Shown here: positions 15,334 to 23,999 of the stretch, piece by piece
Layout: every line of letters begins with the position of its first letter
Position numbering within the stretch: the stretch's first letter is position 1
Assembly: GCF_014773245.1 (NCBI RefSeq)
Contig: NZ_JACWMX010000011.1
Location: 1 to 64,000, forward strand
Origin: Mucilaginibacter glaciei
GTDB taxonomy: Bacteria > Bacteroidota > Bacteroidia > Sphingobacteriales > Sphingobacteriaceae
Direction of reading: 5' to 3'
DNA length: 64,000 nt
Notes under the pieces: generated by a model
Database searches by the model: none
Told to the model about the DNA's origin: nothing
What the model saw: the letters and a program-made list of their open reading frames with translations, nothing else
Translations under genes and position numbers: made by a program

Positions 15334-15948
15334 ATGGCAATTAATCTGCAAAAAGGGCAACGCATCAGTCTGGAAAAGACCAACGGTGCCAAATTACAAA
15401 ACATATGTGTAGGCATTAACTGGGGCGCGATAGAAAAAAAAGGTTTTTTTGGCTTTGGCGGCACTAAAGAGGCTGTTGACCTTGATGCCAGCTGCGCGTT
15501 ATTTGACGAGAACAAAGCGTTAAAGGAAGTAGTATACTTTGGTAACTTAAAGTCAAAGGACCAATCTGTACGCCATAGTGGTGATGACCTTACCGGCGAT
15601 ATGGACGGTGACGACGGCTTGGACAATGAAGTGATCACACTTGATTTTTCGACTCTGAACCCTGCCGTAAAGCATGTTGCATTCGTATTAAACAGTTTCA
15701 GGGGCCAGGATTTTGGCACCATCCCGTTTGCATCTATCCGCATTTATGAAGGTACGCCAAAAAGGGTGAACGAGGTGTTTGCAAAATATGATATCGCAAA
15801 CGGATCGGGCTTTGCAGGCCACGTATCAATGGTGATGGGTATATTTTACCAAAAGAACGGCGAATGGAAATTTAACGCCATTGGCGAGCCCACCAAAGAT
15901 AAAAAGCTGGAAGAGACAGTTAACACCGTTATGAAAAACTTTTTGTAA
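15334..15948 (+). CDS. TerD family stress protein (second copy)
   Basis: A 204-aa paralogue of the gene just upstream, sharing the start MAINLQKGQR. It has the VDLDASCALFDEN and HSGDDLTGDMDGDDG acidic loops. An insertion, IEKKGFFGFGGTKE, lies between the first strands, and the C-terminal tail is longer. Two adjacent TerD proteins differing in this way suggest a hetero-oligomeric complex. Part of the same operon; the TelA gene follows 29 nt later. Confidence 0.93.
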   Translation: MAINLQKGQRISLEKTNGAKLQNICVGINWGAIEKKGFFGFGGTKEAVDLDASCALFDENKALKEVVYFGNLKSKDQSVRHSGDDLTGDMDGDDGLDNEVITLDFSTLNPAVKHVAFVLNSFRGQDFGTIPFASIRIYEGTPKRVNEVFAKYDIANGSGFAGHVSMVMGIFYQKNGEWKFNAIGEPTKDKKLEETVNTVMKNFL

Positions 15949-15977
15949 TTAGCTTTAACAGGCATTAACTTTTAACA

Positions 15978-17123
15978 ATGGAAACCAACCCTATTAACAA
16001 CGCCCCGAACTTAAACATACCGCAACTTAACGTTACGCCACCCGATGGCAGCGGCAGCACACCTGTTAAGGTTGATAAAGACGGCAATGTTGACCTTGCT
16101 GCCATTACGCCTGCCGAAGTGCAGAAATACAGTGCGCTAAGCAAGGACCTGAACCCTGCCGATGTGAACTCAATATTGAACTATGGCGTAGAGGTACAAA
16201 ACTCAATGGAAAGGTATAGTAATACCTTTTTAACGTCGGTACGTACGTTTAATTCAGGCGAGGTAGGGGTTCTAATTACCGATCTGCTTAACGAGCTTAA
16301 CTATATCGATGTTGATGAACTGGAGCAAAATTCATTCATGAAATTTGTATCGCGGATCCCGTTGTTGAATAAACTGGTAATGGATACCAAAAAGCTGTTT
16401 GCCAAGTACGATACAGTTGTAAATAACATCGATAAAATAACCAACAAGATAAAAGCTGGTCGTGTTAATTCTATTAAGGACAATAGTGCGCTGCAAACCA
16501 TGTTTGATAGTAATGTAGATTATATTAAACAAATGGAAGATTTGATCATATCCGGCCAATTAAAGTATAACGAACTTAACGAAAAGCTGGCAGTGATGGA
16601 TGGTAACCCGGCCGGTTATAACGACTATGAAATTGCCGACCTGCGCGACTTTGTTAACCGGTTAGATAAACGCCTTGCCGACTTAAAGGTAGTGCGCTTT
16701 ATTATGCTGCAATCACTTGCGCAAATAAGGGTAGTGCAAAACAACAATACTACCATTGCCGAAAAGGCGCAGTCTATCGTATCAACCACTATACCGGTGT
16801 GGAAAAACCAGTTGACCATTGCTGTAGCCTTAAACAGGCAAAAGCAAAACGTAGAGATGCAGCGCAAGATATCCGATACGACCAACACCATTTTGCTTAA
16901 GAATTCCGAACTTTTAAAGCAAAACAGTATTGAGGTAGCCCGCGAAAATGAAAAGACCGTCGTGTCGATAGATACCCTGAAACGCACGACTGCCTCATTG
17001 ATAGAAACATTGACGGAGGTGAAACGCATACATGACGAGGGAACGCAAAACAGGAAGGCACTTAACACCGAACTGCAAACGTTAGAAACGGAGCTGAAAA
17101 AGAATGTGACCAACACGCGCTAA
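15978..17123 (+). CDS. TelA/KlaA-type toxic anion resistance protein
   Basis: A 381-aa soluble helical protein of the TelA family (toxic anion resistance). The first 40 residues are proline/asparagine-rich and disordered; the rest is a long series of helices. ERYSNTFLTSVRTFNSGEVG and FMKFVSRIPLLNKL are in the N-terminal core, LAVMDGNPAGYNDYEIADLR in the centre and VSTTIPVWKNQLTIAVALNR near the conserved end. The family co-occurs with TerD and TerC in tellurite and stress clusters, but its molecular activity is unknown. It sits between the TerD pair and an unrecognised protein, all on one strand with gaps of 7-30 bp. Confidence 0.9.
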   Translation: METNPINNAPNLNIPQLNVTPPDGSGSTPVKVDKDGNVDLAAITPAEVQKYSALSKDLNPADVNSILNYGVEVQNSMERYSNTFLTSVRTFNSGEVGVLITDLLNELNYIDVDELEQNSFMKFVSRIPLLNKLVMDTKKLFAKYDTVVNNIDKITNKIKAGRVNSIKDNSALQTMFDSNVDYIKQMEDLIISGQLKYNELNEKLAVMDGNPAGYNDYEIADLRDFVNRLDKRLADLKVVRFIMLQSLAQIRVVQNNNTTIAEKAQSIVSTTIPVWKNQLTIAVALNRQKQNVEMQRKISDTTNTILLKNSELLKQNSIEVARENEKTVVSIDTLKRTTASLIETLTEVKRIHDEGTQNRKALNTELQTLETELKKNVTNTR

Positions 17124-17130
17124 TTGAATT

Positions 17131-18093
17131 ATGGATGAGAACAGGATAAGTATATTAAATGCATCAACCAGGGTTATCAGCAAGTTGCAGCTGCTATCCG
17201 TTTTTTTTGATAACGATGTTATTTATAAAATTTACCTGCGCACACAAGTAATCCATCAGCTATTTGCATCCAATTTAGATCTGGATATTAATAAACTGGA
17301 GATGTTTCATCTCCAGTTTACATCAACCCTGATAGACCTGCTGCGAATCATAAAAAAGAACAATGAAACCCAGGCTAATTTATTGTTTGACGAGATCCGC
17401 CTGAATGATCAGCTGATTGACCAGATGGACGACTCTGTTTACACAGAAAAGAATTATGTGATGGATAAACAGCGGCAGGCTTTAAAAATGAACCAGTCGT
17501 TGCGCAAACTTTACCAGGCTTTATCAGACAACACTGCCGAGTACCCATTTTCAAAAAATATCAACGTTTTCAGCGCTCACTACTCGGCCGATTTCTTCTA
17601 TACCATACCTACTGAGTTGGTTTATGAATTGTTACAGTATACGGTAAAGGATGTTTACTCAAACGAGTACGCTACTATTCAGCGAAAGTTAATGGGATCG
17701 CTTTGCAAGTATGATTTTAAAACACAGTTTTACTGCGGGTTGCGCGCAAGTGATGTGATACTGGAAGTTTATAAGTTTGTTGAGGTAAACAAATACTTTA
17801 TTTTTTCGCCCTTAAATAGTCTGTTGCTCTTTTGCGATGTGAATAAACTGGGCAACCTGGATCTGAAAAATACCGTATCTAAACGCGAGCGGATGATGCG
17901 CGAACTGCGTGATAAAAACATGCAGCTTAAGGGCAGTGCAGGTTTAATTAAAACCAATTTGCCGGCTAATATCACAGATCTTTTGGCCGATGATTACAAA
18001 AAAATAGCCGACGTGAATTTTATGCAGCATATGAATACCTTTGACGTACAGGCAAATGTTTTAAAAACAATGTTAAACACCGAAATTATCTAA
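17131..18093 (+). CDS. Uncharacterised ter-cluster protein
   Basis: Not recognised. A 320-aa, strongly helical soluble protein without signal peptide, membrane helices or known catalytic motif. Segments such as KLQLLSVFFDNDVIYKIYLR and FHLQFTSTLIDLLRIIKKNN look like an N-terminal helical bundle, and the C-terminal part has KRERMMRELRDKNMQL, a basic helix. It lies 7 nt after telA and 8 nt before terC, so it is an integral member of the operon. Its position between a TelA cytoplasmic protein and a TerC membrane protein suggests an adaptor in the same complex, which is inference from context. Confidence 0.8.
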   Translation: MDENRISILNASTRVISKLQLLSVFFDNDVIYKIYLRTQVIHQLFASNLDLDINKLEMFHLQFTSTLIDLLRIIKKNNETQANLLFDEIRLNDQLIDQMDDSVYTEKNYVMDKQRQALKMNQSLRKLYQALSDNTAEYPFSKNINVFSAHYSADFFYTIPTELVYELLQYTVKDVYSNEYATIQRKLMGSLCKYDFKTQFYCGLRASDVILEVYKFVEVNKYFIFSPLNSLLLFCDVNKLGNLDLKNTVSKRERMMRELRDKNMQLKGSAGLIKTNLPANITDLLADDYKKIADVNFMQHMNTFDVQANVLKTMLNTEII

Positions 18094-18101
18094 GAACAAT
18101 A

Positions 18102-18914
18102 ATGGACTTTTTACACACTTTACTCGGCCCGGATATTAAGGCAGGCCTGCTGATTGTTTTGAACCTTATAGTGATAGAGAGTTTACTCTCGGTAGATAAT
18201 GCCGCAGTGCTGGCCACTATGGTGCTCGATCTTCCTAAAAAACAGCGTAACAGGGCTTTGCGGTATGGTATAATAGGGGCTTATGTACTGCGTGGCGTGT
18301 GTTTGTTCCTGGCATCATGGCTGGTTAAAATATGGTGGTTAAAGCCACTTGGCGGCTTGTACCTCATGTACCTGGCCTTTGATTATTTTAAAGGGAAGGC
18401 CAATGCGGGCGGCGAAGATGAATCTGTTGATAAGAGTAAAAACTGGCTCTACAAATCAACTGTTGGTTTAATAGGCACGTTTTGGGCAACCGTAGCACTG
18501 GTTGAATTGATGGACCTGGCTTTTTCTATAGATAACGTATTTGCTGCCGTTGCTTTTACAGACCACGTATTTTTAATATATACGGGGGTATTTATTGGCA
18601 TATTGGCCATGCGTTTTGTTGCACAGGCCTTTGTAAAGCTGATGGAAAAGTTCACCTTTTTAGAAACCGTGGCTTTTGTGGTTATCGGGGTTTTGGGCAT
18701 TAAGCTCACGGCATCGTTATATGTGCATTTTTACCCGGGTACTGCTTTGAGCGAACTACTGGAAGGCGAAACTGCCGATATAGCCGTATCGGTATTTACC
18801 GTAGCTGTGTTCATTTTACCTGTATTAACATCCTTGTTATTCAATTTCCCCAAAAAGAATATTATTGAACCGGAAGTGGCCGAGTCTGCCGAGGACGTAC
18901 TGGACAAAAGCTGA
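18102..18914 (+). CDS. TerC family integral membrane protein
   Basis: A 270-aa membrane protein with about seven hydrophobic helices. The TerC signature is present twice: ESLLSVDNAAVLATMV in helix 1-2 and ELMDLAFSIDNVFAAVAF mid-protein, with conserved Asp residues within the membrane that are thought to bind a metal ion. Family members export manganese or serve ter-dependent stress response. The C-terminal tail is short and acidic. Last clear member of the ter operon, with pgpA following 18 nt later. Confidence 0.92.
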   Translation: MDFLHTLLGPDIKAGLLIVLNLIVIESLLSVDNAAVLATMVLDLPKKQRNRALRYGIIGAYVLRGVCLFLASWLVKIWWLKPLGGLYLMYLAFDYFKGKANAGGEDESVDKSKNWLYKSTVGLIGTFWATVALVELMDLAFSIDNVFAAVAFTDHVFLIYTGVFIGILAMRFVAQAFVKLMEKFTFLETVAFVVIGVLGIKLTASLYVHFYPGTALSELLEGETADIAVSVFTVAVFILPVLTSLLFNFPKKNIIEPEVAESAEDVLDKS

Positions 18915-18932
18915 TCTGTTATTAAAGCAAAG

Positions 18933-19391
18933 ATGAATAAAGCTATCGCATCCATATTTGGTGTTGGTTATATAAAGGGCGGCGGCACGGTTGCTGCAGT
19001 AATTACCTGTGCCGTACTCTATTTATTATGGCAGCAGGCCTGGTTTGTAAGCCCTTTTTACCTGCTTTTAATCACAATATTGATAACCGTTTTAGGGATT
19101 TATGTTGGGAACGTAGTAGAGGCCGATTGGGGCAAGGATAGTTCGCGTGTGGTGATAGATGAGGTTGCCGGTATGTTGGTTACCATGCTTTTTATCCCGC
19201 AAAATATTTACCTTTTAATTGCCGGGCTGGTACTATTTCGTTTTTTTGATATCGTAAAACCCCTTTACATCCGTAGGATGGAAGACTTGCCCGGCGGTAC
19301 CGGAGTTATGTTAGATGATGTACTGGCCGGCATTTACGCCAACGTTATTTTACAGGCTATAGCTTTTTTTATCTACGTTAGCCCCTTTTAA
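18933..19391 (+). CDS. pgpA: Phosphatidylglycerophosphatase A
   Basis: A 152-aa inner-membrane enzyme that dephosphorylates phosphatidylglycerol phosphate to phosphatidylglycerol. Family motifs are GVGYIKGGGTVAA near the N-terminus, VVIDEVAGMLVTMLF with the catalytic acidic residues, and FRFFDIVKPLYIRRMEDLPG, followed by MLDDVLAGIYAN. Four hydrophobic helices fit PgpA. It follows terC by 18 nt on the same strand, so it may be read through from the ter operon although its function is phospholipid housekeeping. Converges with the NACHT gene, 13 bp between stops. Confidence 0.9.
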   Translation: MNKAIASIFGVGYIKGGGTVAAVITCAVLYLLWQQAWFVSPFYLLLITILITVLGIYVGNVVEADWGKDSSRVVIDEVAGMLVTMLFIPQNIYLLIAGLVLFRFFDIVKPLYIRRMEDLPGGTGVMLDDVLAGIYANVILQAIAFFIYVSPF

Positions 19392-19404
19392 TACTTCCCT
19401 GCAA

Positions 19405-21966
19405 TTAAGCATTGTTTAAAACTTCTGCCTGCACAAAAAGATCTGGCCTTAAATCCCCTTCGCGCAAAATCTTCATGTTTTCGTATCGTACTTGTTGGTA
19501 AAAGGCCGGGTTTAACTGCGCAATTTGTGGAGTTTTCAAAATGGCTGCGTAAATAAAGGCCCGAGACAATTTGTTGCCCGATGAACCGCATACCGTAGTT
19601 AATTGTTTCAAATAAGCAGGGATACTTTCGTAATCTTCTATCAGGATAGCTTTCTTAATTTTAAGGGCATTGAACATAGATTTCATATACGGGGTAAAGG
19701 AGTCCTCCTCCATACTGTATATCGTTGCTACCTTCTTATAAACTTCTAATACCTGAGCGGTATCACCTAACAAGGTATATGCCTGTGCAATCAGCGTTTT
19801 TTTAAAGAAAATATAGGGGGTGAATGGTTCTAATGGTTTCTTATAAAGCTTACGTAATGCATTTACAAACCGTATCACTTTTTGGGGCTTGTTACAAAGT
19901 AAAAGTGCGTTACCCGCCAAAATATATATCAATTCATCGGCGCTATCATCCGGAAAAGTATTGCTATACAACGCTGGGTTAAAATTGAATTTAGTGATGT
20001 CAACAAACAGATCCTTTTTTATATGCCCGTATTTAAAAAACTGATACAATGTTTCCAGGCAGGTTAGCGGGTTGATAGTGAATTTTTGAAAAGTGTTTTG
20101 CGGGAAACTTTTAAGCGTATTAATATACCTGTGCAGTTTACTCATATCGAGTTGCAGTACGGCTATAGTAGCTAAACCGGTGTAGGCTATTATTTTTTTA
20201 CGGTTAGATAATTCGAATTTAAGAAGCGTTTGCAAGGTCTTTTCATAATCTGAACAGATAAATTCCATCCCGAAAAAGTAATTAAAGAACTCATCGCTGC
20301 TGTCTTTTTTAAAGTACTGAACGATGGTTTCAGATTTTTTGACCGGCGAACAGGCTTTGTCAAGCAAGTCGCCTAAAAATAAGATCAGATTTGATTTTTG
20401 TTTAAGATTTAAGTGCGCTTTTGGCAGCATGTCAAAACTGTTTTGCTGCGCGGTTTTAGTTGCGTAAATAATGCACCATTTAAGTATGTAAAGTTTATGC
20501 TCGTTATCAAAAAGCAGGTTTATACTTTGAATTAGCTTTTCGTCAAATATAAAGTCGTGATCCTGCAAAAGTTCTTTAGCAAGCGTGTGTTGTAAAAAAC
20601 TATCGTTTCCAAAATGTATGTTGGTATCGTAGCCAAACGAGGTACTGGTATTAAGTTCGCGTATGAAGCCAATAGATAGCAGTTCGTTATAGGCATTGGG
20701 ATATTGTTTTATAGCGGAGTTTATTTTCAGTTTAGGTACCTGGTAGCTATGATTTTTAAGCTCCATGGCTTTCACCAGCAGCTTTAAAAATGTTAACTTA
20801 TCGGCCGAGTGTTGCCCCAGGTATACTTTGTTGAGTATAAAAGTTGATATCAGTTCATATATGCAAACATGATCAATGTTGTTAAGGGTAAAATCTTCTT
20901 TGTATTCCTTATAGTAAAACTGAAAATATAGCGGGTGGTTAAAATGCTCGGCCAGGTCAAAAGCGATGAAGTTTTGTATAGAAGGGTTGATATTAAGGCA
21001 AAGTTCTTTTATCTCCGGCACACTAAATAAAGGTACATTGCCGCTTAAAGTATCAATCTGTTTAGCAAAACCATTAAACCATCTTTCGGTATTAGCCTGT
21101 AAGATATGCAGGTTATTGATCCAGGTGGTTGTACGCATATTAAGTACCATTTTAAACCAGGGCGTGTATTTATACATAGCAAATACATCAATAAGCTGGT
21201 TTATTAGTTGCTGAAACTGATCCGTCTTGTAGGCATATTCATCCAATCCATCTATAATCAGAATAAAATTTCCCTCTTTTTCATGATTTTGATCAGTAAG
21301 TAAATTCATGTCTGCATCGCTGCTATACCCCAGCAAGCCCAGTACCCAATCTGTCAAATTACGGCCGCTTAAAAAAACGTTCATTATTGCGCTGCTGCTG
21401 AAAAAAAGAATAATGTCGTTATTGGATGCGGATAACTGTGGGGAAAGGTGCTCTTCAACCCAGTGGCAAAGCCCTATTGTTTTACCACAGCCGGCCGGCG
21501 CACAAAAAACTGTTGCAGAGTAATCGCCGTTTAAGAATTCATCCAGATGTTCATCTACAAATCGCCTTTTAATGGTTTGATTATATGGAATGCCTGATTT
21601 GTTTTTTAAGGCCTGAAGCGTAAATGTGGTAATTTTATTTGCACTTTGTTTTAAAGAATTCCAATCGTTTGTTTGGTTAGCGTCTTTTACCGGCTTGGTT
21701 ACATTTTGCTTTTCGCAAAAGTCATCCCAACCCAGGTAGCCGCAATATTTAGCCATCGTATCTATAGTAAATATCGACGGGTTAAATTTACTTAAGGCAA
21801 AACCATAAACGCGCTTGAGCGTAGTTTCACTCAGGCTGAATTTAGTTTCGGCAAAGATGTTGGTAGACAGTGTTTTACAACCGTAAGGTGTGATGCTTGC
21901 AAGGCCGGCCTTTTTAAGAACCGCTCCTTTTAAAATTTCGAAATATTGAGGTAAAAATATCGTCAT
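19405..21966 (-). CDS. NACHT-like STAND ATPase
   Basis: An 853-aa protein with four parts. Residues 20-85 match a helical N-terminal module common in Bacteroidota signalling proteins (FSLSETTLKRVYGFALSKF then WDDFCEKQ), probably DNA-binding or adaptor-like. An ATPase follows with Walker A APAGCGKT (about 156-163) and Walker B FILIIDGLDEY (D239), typical of NACHT/STAND NTPases. A winged-helix-like middle section comes next. The final 350 residues are helical repeats that resemble TPR (for example LIAQAYTLLGDTAQVLEVYK), suited to sensing a ligand. Such architectures serve in antiphage defence or signal switching, but there is no recognisable effector domain. ATG 21966 follows a GGAGG; an in-frame GTG upstream is less likely. 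Confidence 0.75.
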   Translation of the reverse strand: MTIFLPQYFEILKGAVLKKAGLASITPYGCKTLSTNIFAETKFSLSETTLKRVYGFALSKFNPSIFTIDTMAKYCGYLGWDDFCEKQNVTKPVKDANQTNDWNSLKQSANKITTFTLQALKNKSGIPYNQTIKRRFVDEHLDEFLNGDYSATVFCAPAGCGKTIGLCHWVEEHLSPQLSASNNDIILFFSSSAIMNVFLSGRNLTDWVLGLLGYSSDADMNLLTDQNHEKEGNFILIIDGLDEYAYKTDQFQQLINQLIDVFAMYKYTPWFKMVLNMRTTTWINNLHILQANTERWFNGFAKQIDTLSGNVPLFSVPEIKELCLNINPSIQNFIAFDLAEHFNHPLYFQFYYKEYKEDFTLNNIDHVCIYELISTFILNKVYLGQHSADKLTFLKLLVKAMELKNHSYQVPKLKINSAIKQYPNAYNELLSIGFIRELNTSTSFGYDTNIHFGNDSFLQHTLAKELLQDHDFIFDEKLIQSINLLFDNEHKLYILKWCIIYATKTAQQNSFDMLPKAHLNLKQKSNLILFLGDLLDKACSPVKKSETIVQYFKKDSSDEFFNYFFGMEFICSDYEKTLQTLLKFELSNRKKIIAYTGLATIAVLQLDMSKLHRYINTLKSFPQNTFQKFTINPLTCLETLYQFFKYGHIKKDLFVDITKFNFNPALYSNTFPDDSADELIYILAGNALLLCNKPQKVIRFVNALRKLYKKPLEPFTPYIFFKKTLIAQAYTLLGDTAQVLEVYKKVATIYSMEEDSFTPYMKSMFNALKIKKAILIEDYESIPAYLKQLTTVCGSSGNKLSRAFIYAAILKTPQIAQLNPAFYQQVRYENMKILREGDLRPDLFVQAEVLNNA

Positions 21967-22002
21967 GTATCCTCCAGTATCTGCTATTGTAACCCACACT
22001 CA

Positions 22003-22260
22003 TTATATGACCAGTTGTATACACTGGCTAACGGTTGTTTCTCTCGTAATATCTCCGTTTGATATTGATCTGCCGGTTTGATATTCGTTTGCAATGCTTT
22101 GCAATTTGTGTTCAAGTTTTCTAAACTGTTCCTCATTCTCTCCATACCCAATTGAACTTAAAATTGTGCTGCCCAATAAATTATAACAATGTTCAGCGGG
22201 TAATCCCCGTATGCTCAAAATGTCGTATTTTATCTGGTTGCTTATAAATATAATCTCCAT
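22003..22260 (-). CDS. Small hypothetical protein upstream of the NACHT gene
   Basis: An 85-aa protein, unrecognised. It starts MEIIFISNQIKYDILSIRGL and contains a helical mid-section (NEEQFRKLEHKLQSIANEYQ). The stop is 36 nt before the ATG of the NACHT gene on the same strand, so the two are probably one transcript. Nothing in its sequence shows a catalytic or membrane function. It could act as a sensor partner or regulator of the ATPase, but that is only positional inference. Confidence 0.55.
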   Translation of the reverse strand: MEIIFISNQIKYDILSIRGLPAEHCYNLLGSTILSSIGYGENEEQFRKLEHKLQSIANEYQTGRSISNGDITRETTVSQCIQLVI

Positions 22261-22456
22261 TACTCACTAAAAAAACTAATACAACTGTCTTTTATAGTGG
22301 TAAATGTATCACCTTATACGGTAGTTTAAAACAACTTGTTTTCTTATATTAAAAAAATACATTTAATAATAGTTAATAGCAACGGAAAATCAGTACAAAT
22401 AAGAAACAAGTTATTGTCTGGGGGGTGATTTGTTAACTTGTGATATACGTAAATAG

Positions 22457-22506
22457 AGCATGCGTAGAAATACGCATTTCGCGAAATACGTATTTCTACG
22501 CATGCT
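22457..22506. repeat. Near-perfect 50-bp palindrome with nested palindromes
   Basis: The left arm begins AGCATGCGTAGAAATACG and the right arm ends in its complement, giving 24 of 25 paired positions and no loop. Inside lie two tandem 14-bp palindromes, GAAATACGCATTTC (22467-22480, one mismatch) and GAAATACGTATTTC (22483-22496, perfect). The structure lies 25 bp downstream of the response-regulator stop and 197 bp upstream of the small NACHT-linked gene. It has no T tract, so a simple terminator is unlikely to be its only role. Confidence 0.85.
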
Positions 22507-22531
22507 TGGTTTTATATTTGTAGTAAAAAAA

Positions 22532-23200
22532 TTACAAAGAAAGTTCAACTATGCCATGCTTTATGGCAAATAGCACCATGCCTGCAGTGTTGCGGCAATT
22601 TATTTTGTTGATGATCTTAATCCTGTAACCTTCAACGGTACGTGCGCTCAAAAATAATTCGGCACCAATTTCTGCATTGCTGTATTCCTGGCAAACCAAC
22701 TTAAGTATCTCTGTTTCCCGGTCTGTTAAGGCAACGGGCAAACTGGTTAGGGCATCTACAGTTTGTAATCTATGGTTGCCACTGTTCCTGATGGCTTTTA
22801 AAGCATCATTATTGAAATAAAAGCCGGTTTTATAAACGGTCCTAATGGCCAGGGATAGTTCATTCTTGTCGCAATTTTTTGCCAGGTATGATGCCGCGCC
22901 GGTGTTGATCATCTGCGTAACCAATATCTCGTTTACATGCACGGATAGTATGATCACCTTTATTTTAGGGTGGCTCTTTTGCAATAGTTTGTTAAGCTCA
23001 ATACCATTCATACCGGGCATATCCATATCAATAATGGCTACATCTATTTTTAGGCTATCGTTTGCCAGTCTATCCAGTAAATGCTGGCCGCCTTCGCATT
23101 CGGCCACTAAGTTAAAGCCTTCGGTAAAGTTTATAAGTAAAGCCAGGCTTTGTCTAAAAAGGTTTTGATCATCAACTATAGCTATGTTTATTTCGCTCAT
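22532..23200 (-). CDS. NarL/FixJ-type response regulator
   Basis: A 222-aa transcription regulator. The receiver domain has the acidic pair D10/D11, phospho-Asp D58 in AIIDMDMPGMNGIE and K108 in SYLAKNC. The C-terminal LuxR helix-turn-helix is LTDRETEILKLVCQEYSNAE, followed by the recognition helix LFLSARTVEGYRIKIINKI. Its ATG lies 1 nt after the stop of the histidine kinase gene, its cognate kinase. Targets are not known; the divergently or nearby encoded genes (NACHT locus, membrane protein, adhesin operon) are candidates. Confidence 0.92.
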   Translation of the reverse strand: MSEINIAIVDDQNLFRQSLALLINFTEGFNLVAECEGGQHLLDRLANDSLKIDVAIIDMDMPGMNGIELNKLLQKSHPKIKVIILSVHVNEILVTQMINTGAASYLAKNCDKNELSLAIRTVYKTGFYFNNDALKAIRNSGNHRLQTVDALTSLPVALTDRETEILKLVCQEYSNAEIGAELFLSARTVEGYRIKIINKINCRNTAGMVLFAIKHGIVELSL

Positions 23201-23201
23201 A

Positions 23202-23999
23202 TTATATTGCGTGGCAAGTAATTGTTATGTGGAAACCTTTTCCGGCATAAGGGGTTATCAGGAACGCCGCACCGATATTTGAAAGGCGGCTCTCTATGTT
23301 TTGCATTCCCATTCCTTTCATCAAATTTTCGTTAGTGGTTTGCAGGCCCTTGCCATTATCCCGGTACTCAATGTTTAGTAGGGTTGCGTTCATAGCGAAT
23401 TTAATATCGGCTTTGCTTGCGCCCGAATGTTTGATCGTATTGTTCAGTAATTCTTCCAGCACACGATAGATGGCCGTGGCAGCGGGCAATGCTATTTTCT
23501 GCAACAACTCGTCTGCATCATTAACAAGCGTAACTTCCAATTTGCCCGATTGATTGATGATCGTACTATGTTCGGTAACGGCAGCAATAAGGCCATAATA
23601 CCGAAGGGTGGTTGGCGATAGGTTATGCGAAATGTTCCGCACATCCTTTACTATTTTATCAATTACACTTTTGCTTGATGCGGCAAACGTTTTGTAATGA
23701 TCATCTGCTGCTGTTGCGGGTTCAAACATTTCTATCATCAGCCGTAAGCCGGATAGCGAGGTGCCTACATCGTCGTGCAGGTCTTGGCCTATACGTTTTC
23801 GTTCAGTCTCCTGCGATTCGATAATAGCGTGTAGCAGATCTTTTTGATGTGCAATTTGCGACTGTTGGAATTGCTGTCGTTGCTTTAAAAGCCTGTTTTG
23901 GTTGCGGATAGAAAATAGTATAAATGATACTACCAGCAAAAAAGTGCCGGCTATACCCAGTATTATGAAGATAAAGATATTGTCTGTTGTGCCTTGCAT
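23202..23999 (-). CDS. NarX-like sensor histidine kinase (HisKA_3)
   Basis: A 265-aa kinase with one N-terminal membrane helix (about 8-30) and no periplasmic sensor domain. The HisKA_3 motif ERKRIGQDLHDDVGTSLSGL holds the phosphorylated histidine H75. The ATP-binding part carries LEELLNNTIKHSGASK and YRDNGKGLQ, and MKGMGMQNIESRLSNIGA is the G2-type box. Because it has no sensor domain, it may take its signal from the polytopic membrane protein encoded immediately upstream, which it overlaps by 37 bp. Cognate response regulator encoded 1 nt downstream. Confidence 0.9.
   Translation of the reverse strand: MQGTTDNIFIFIILGIAGTFLLVVSFILFSIRNQNRLLKQRQQFQQSQIAHQKDLLHAIIESQETERKRIGQDLHDDVGTSLSGLRLMIEMFEPATAADDHYKTFAASSKSVIDKIVKDVRNISHNLSPTTLRYYGLIAAVTEHSTIINQSGKLEVTLVNDADELLQKIALPAATAIYRVLEELLNNTIKHSGASKADIKFAMNATLLNIEYRDNGKGLQTTNENLMKGMGMQNIESRLSNIGAAFLITPYAGKGFHITITCHAI

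Noticed and set aside
15160..15743. Minus-strand ORFs in the TerD pair
   Set aside because: They are mirror images of the TerD coding sequences and have no independent support.
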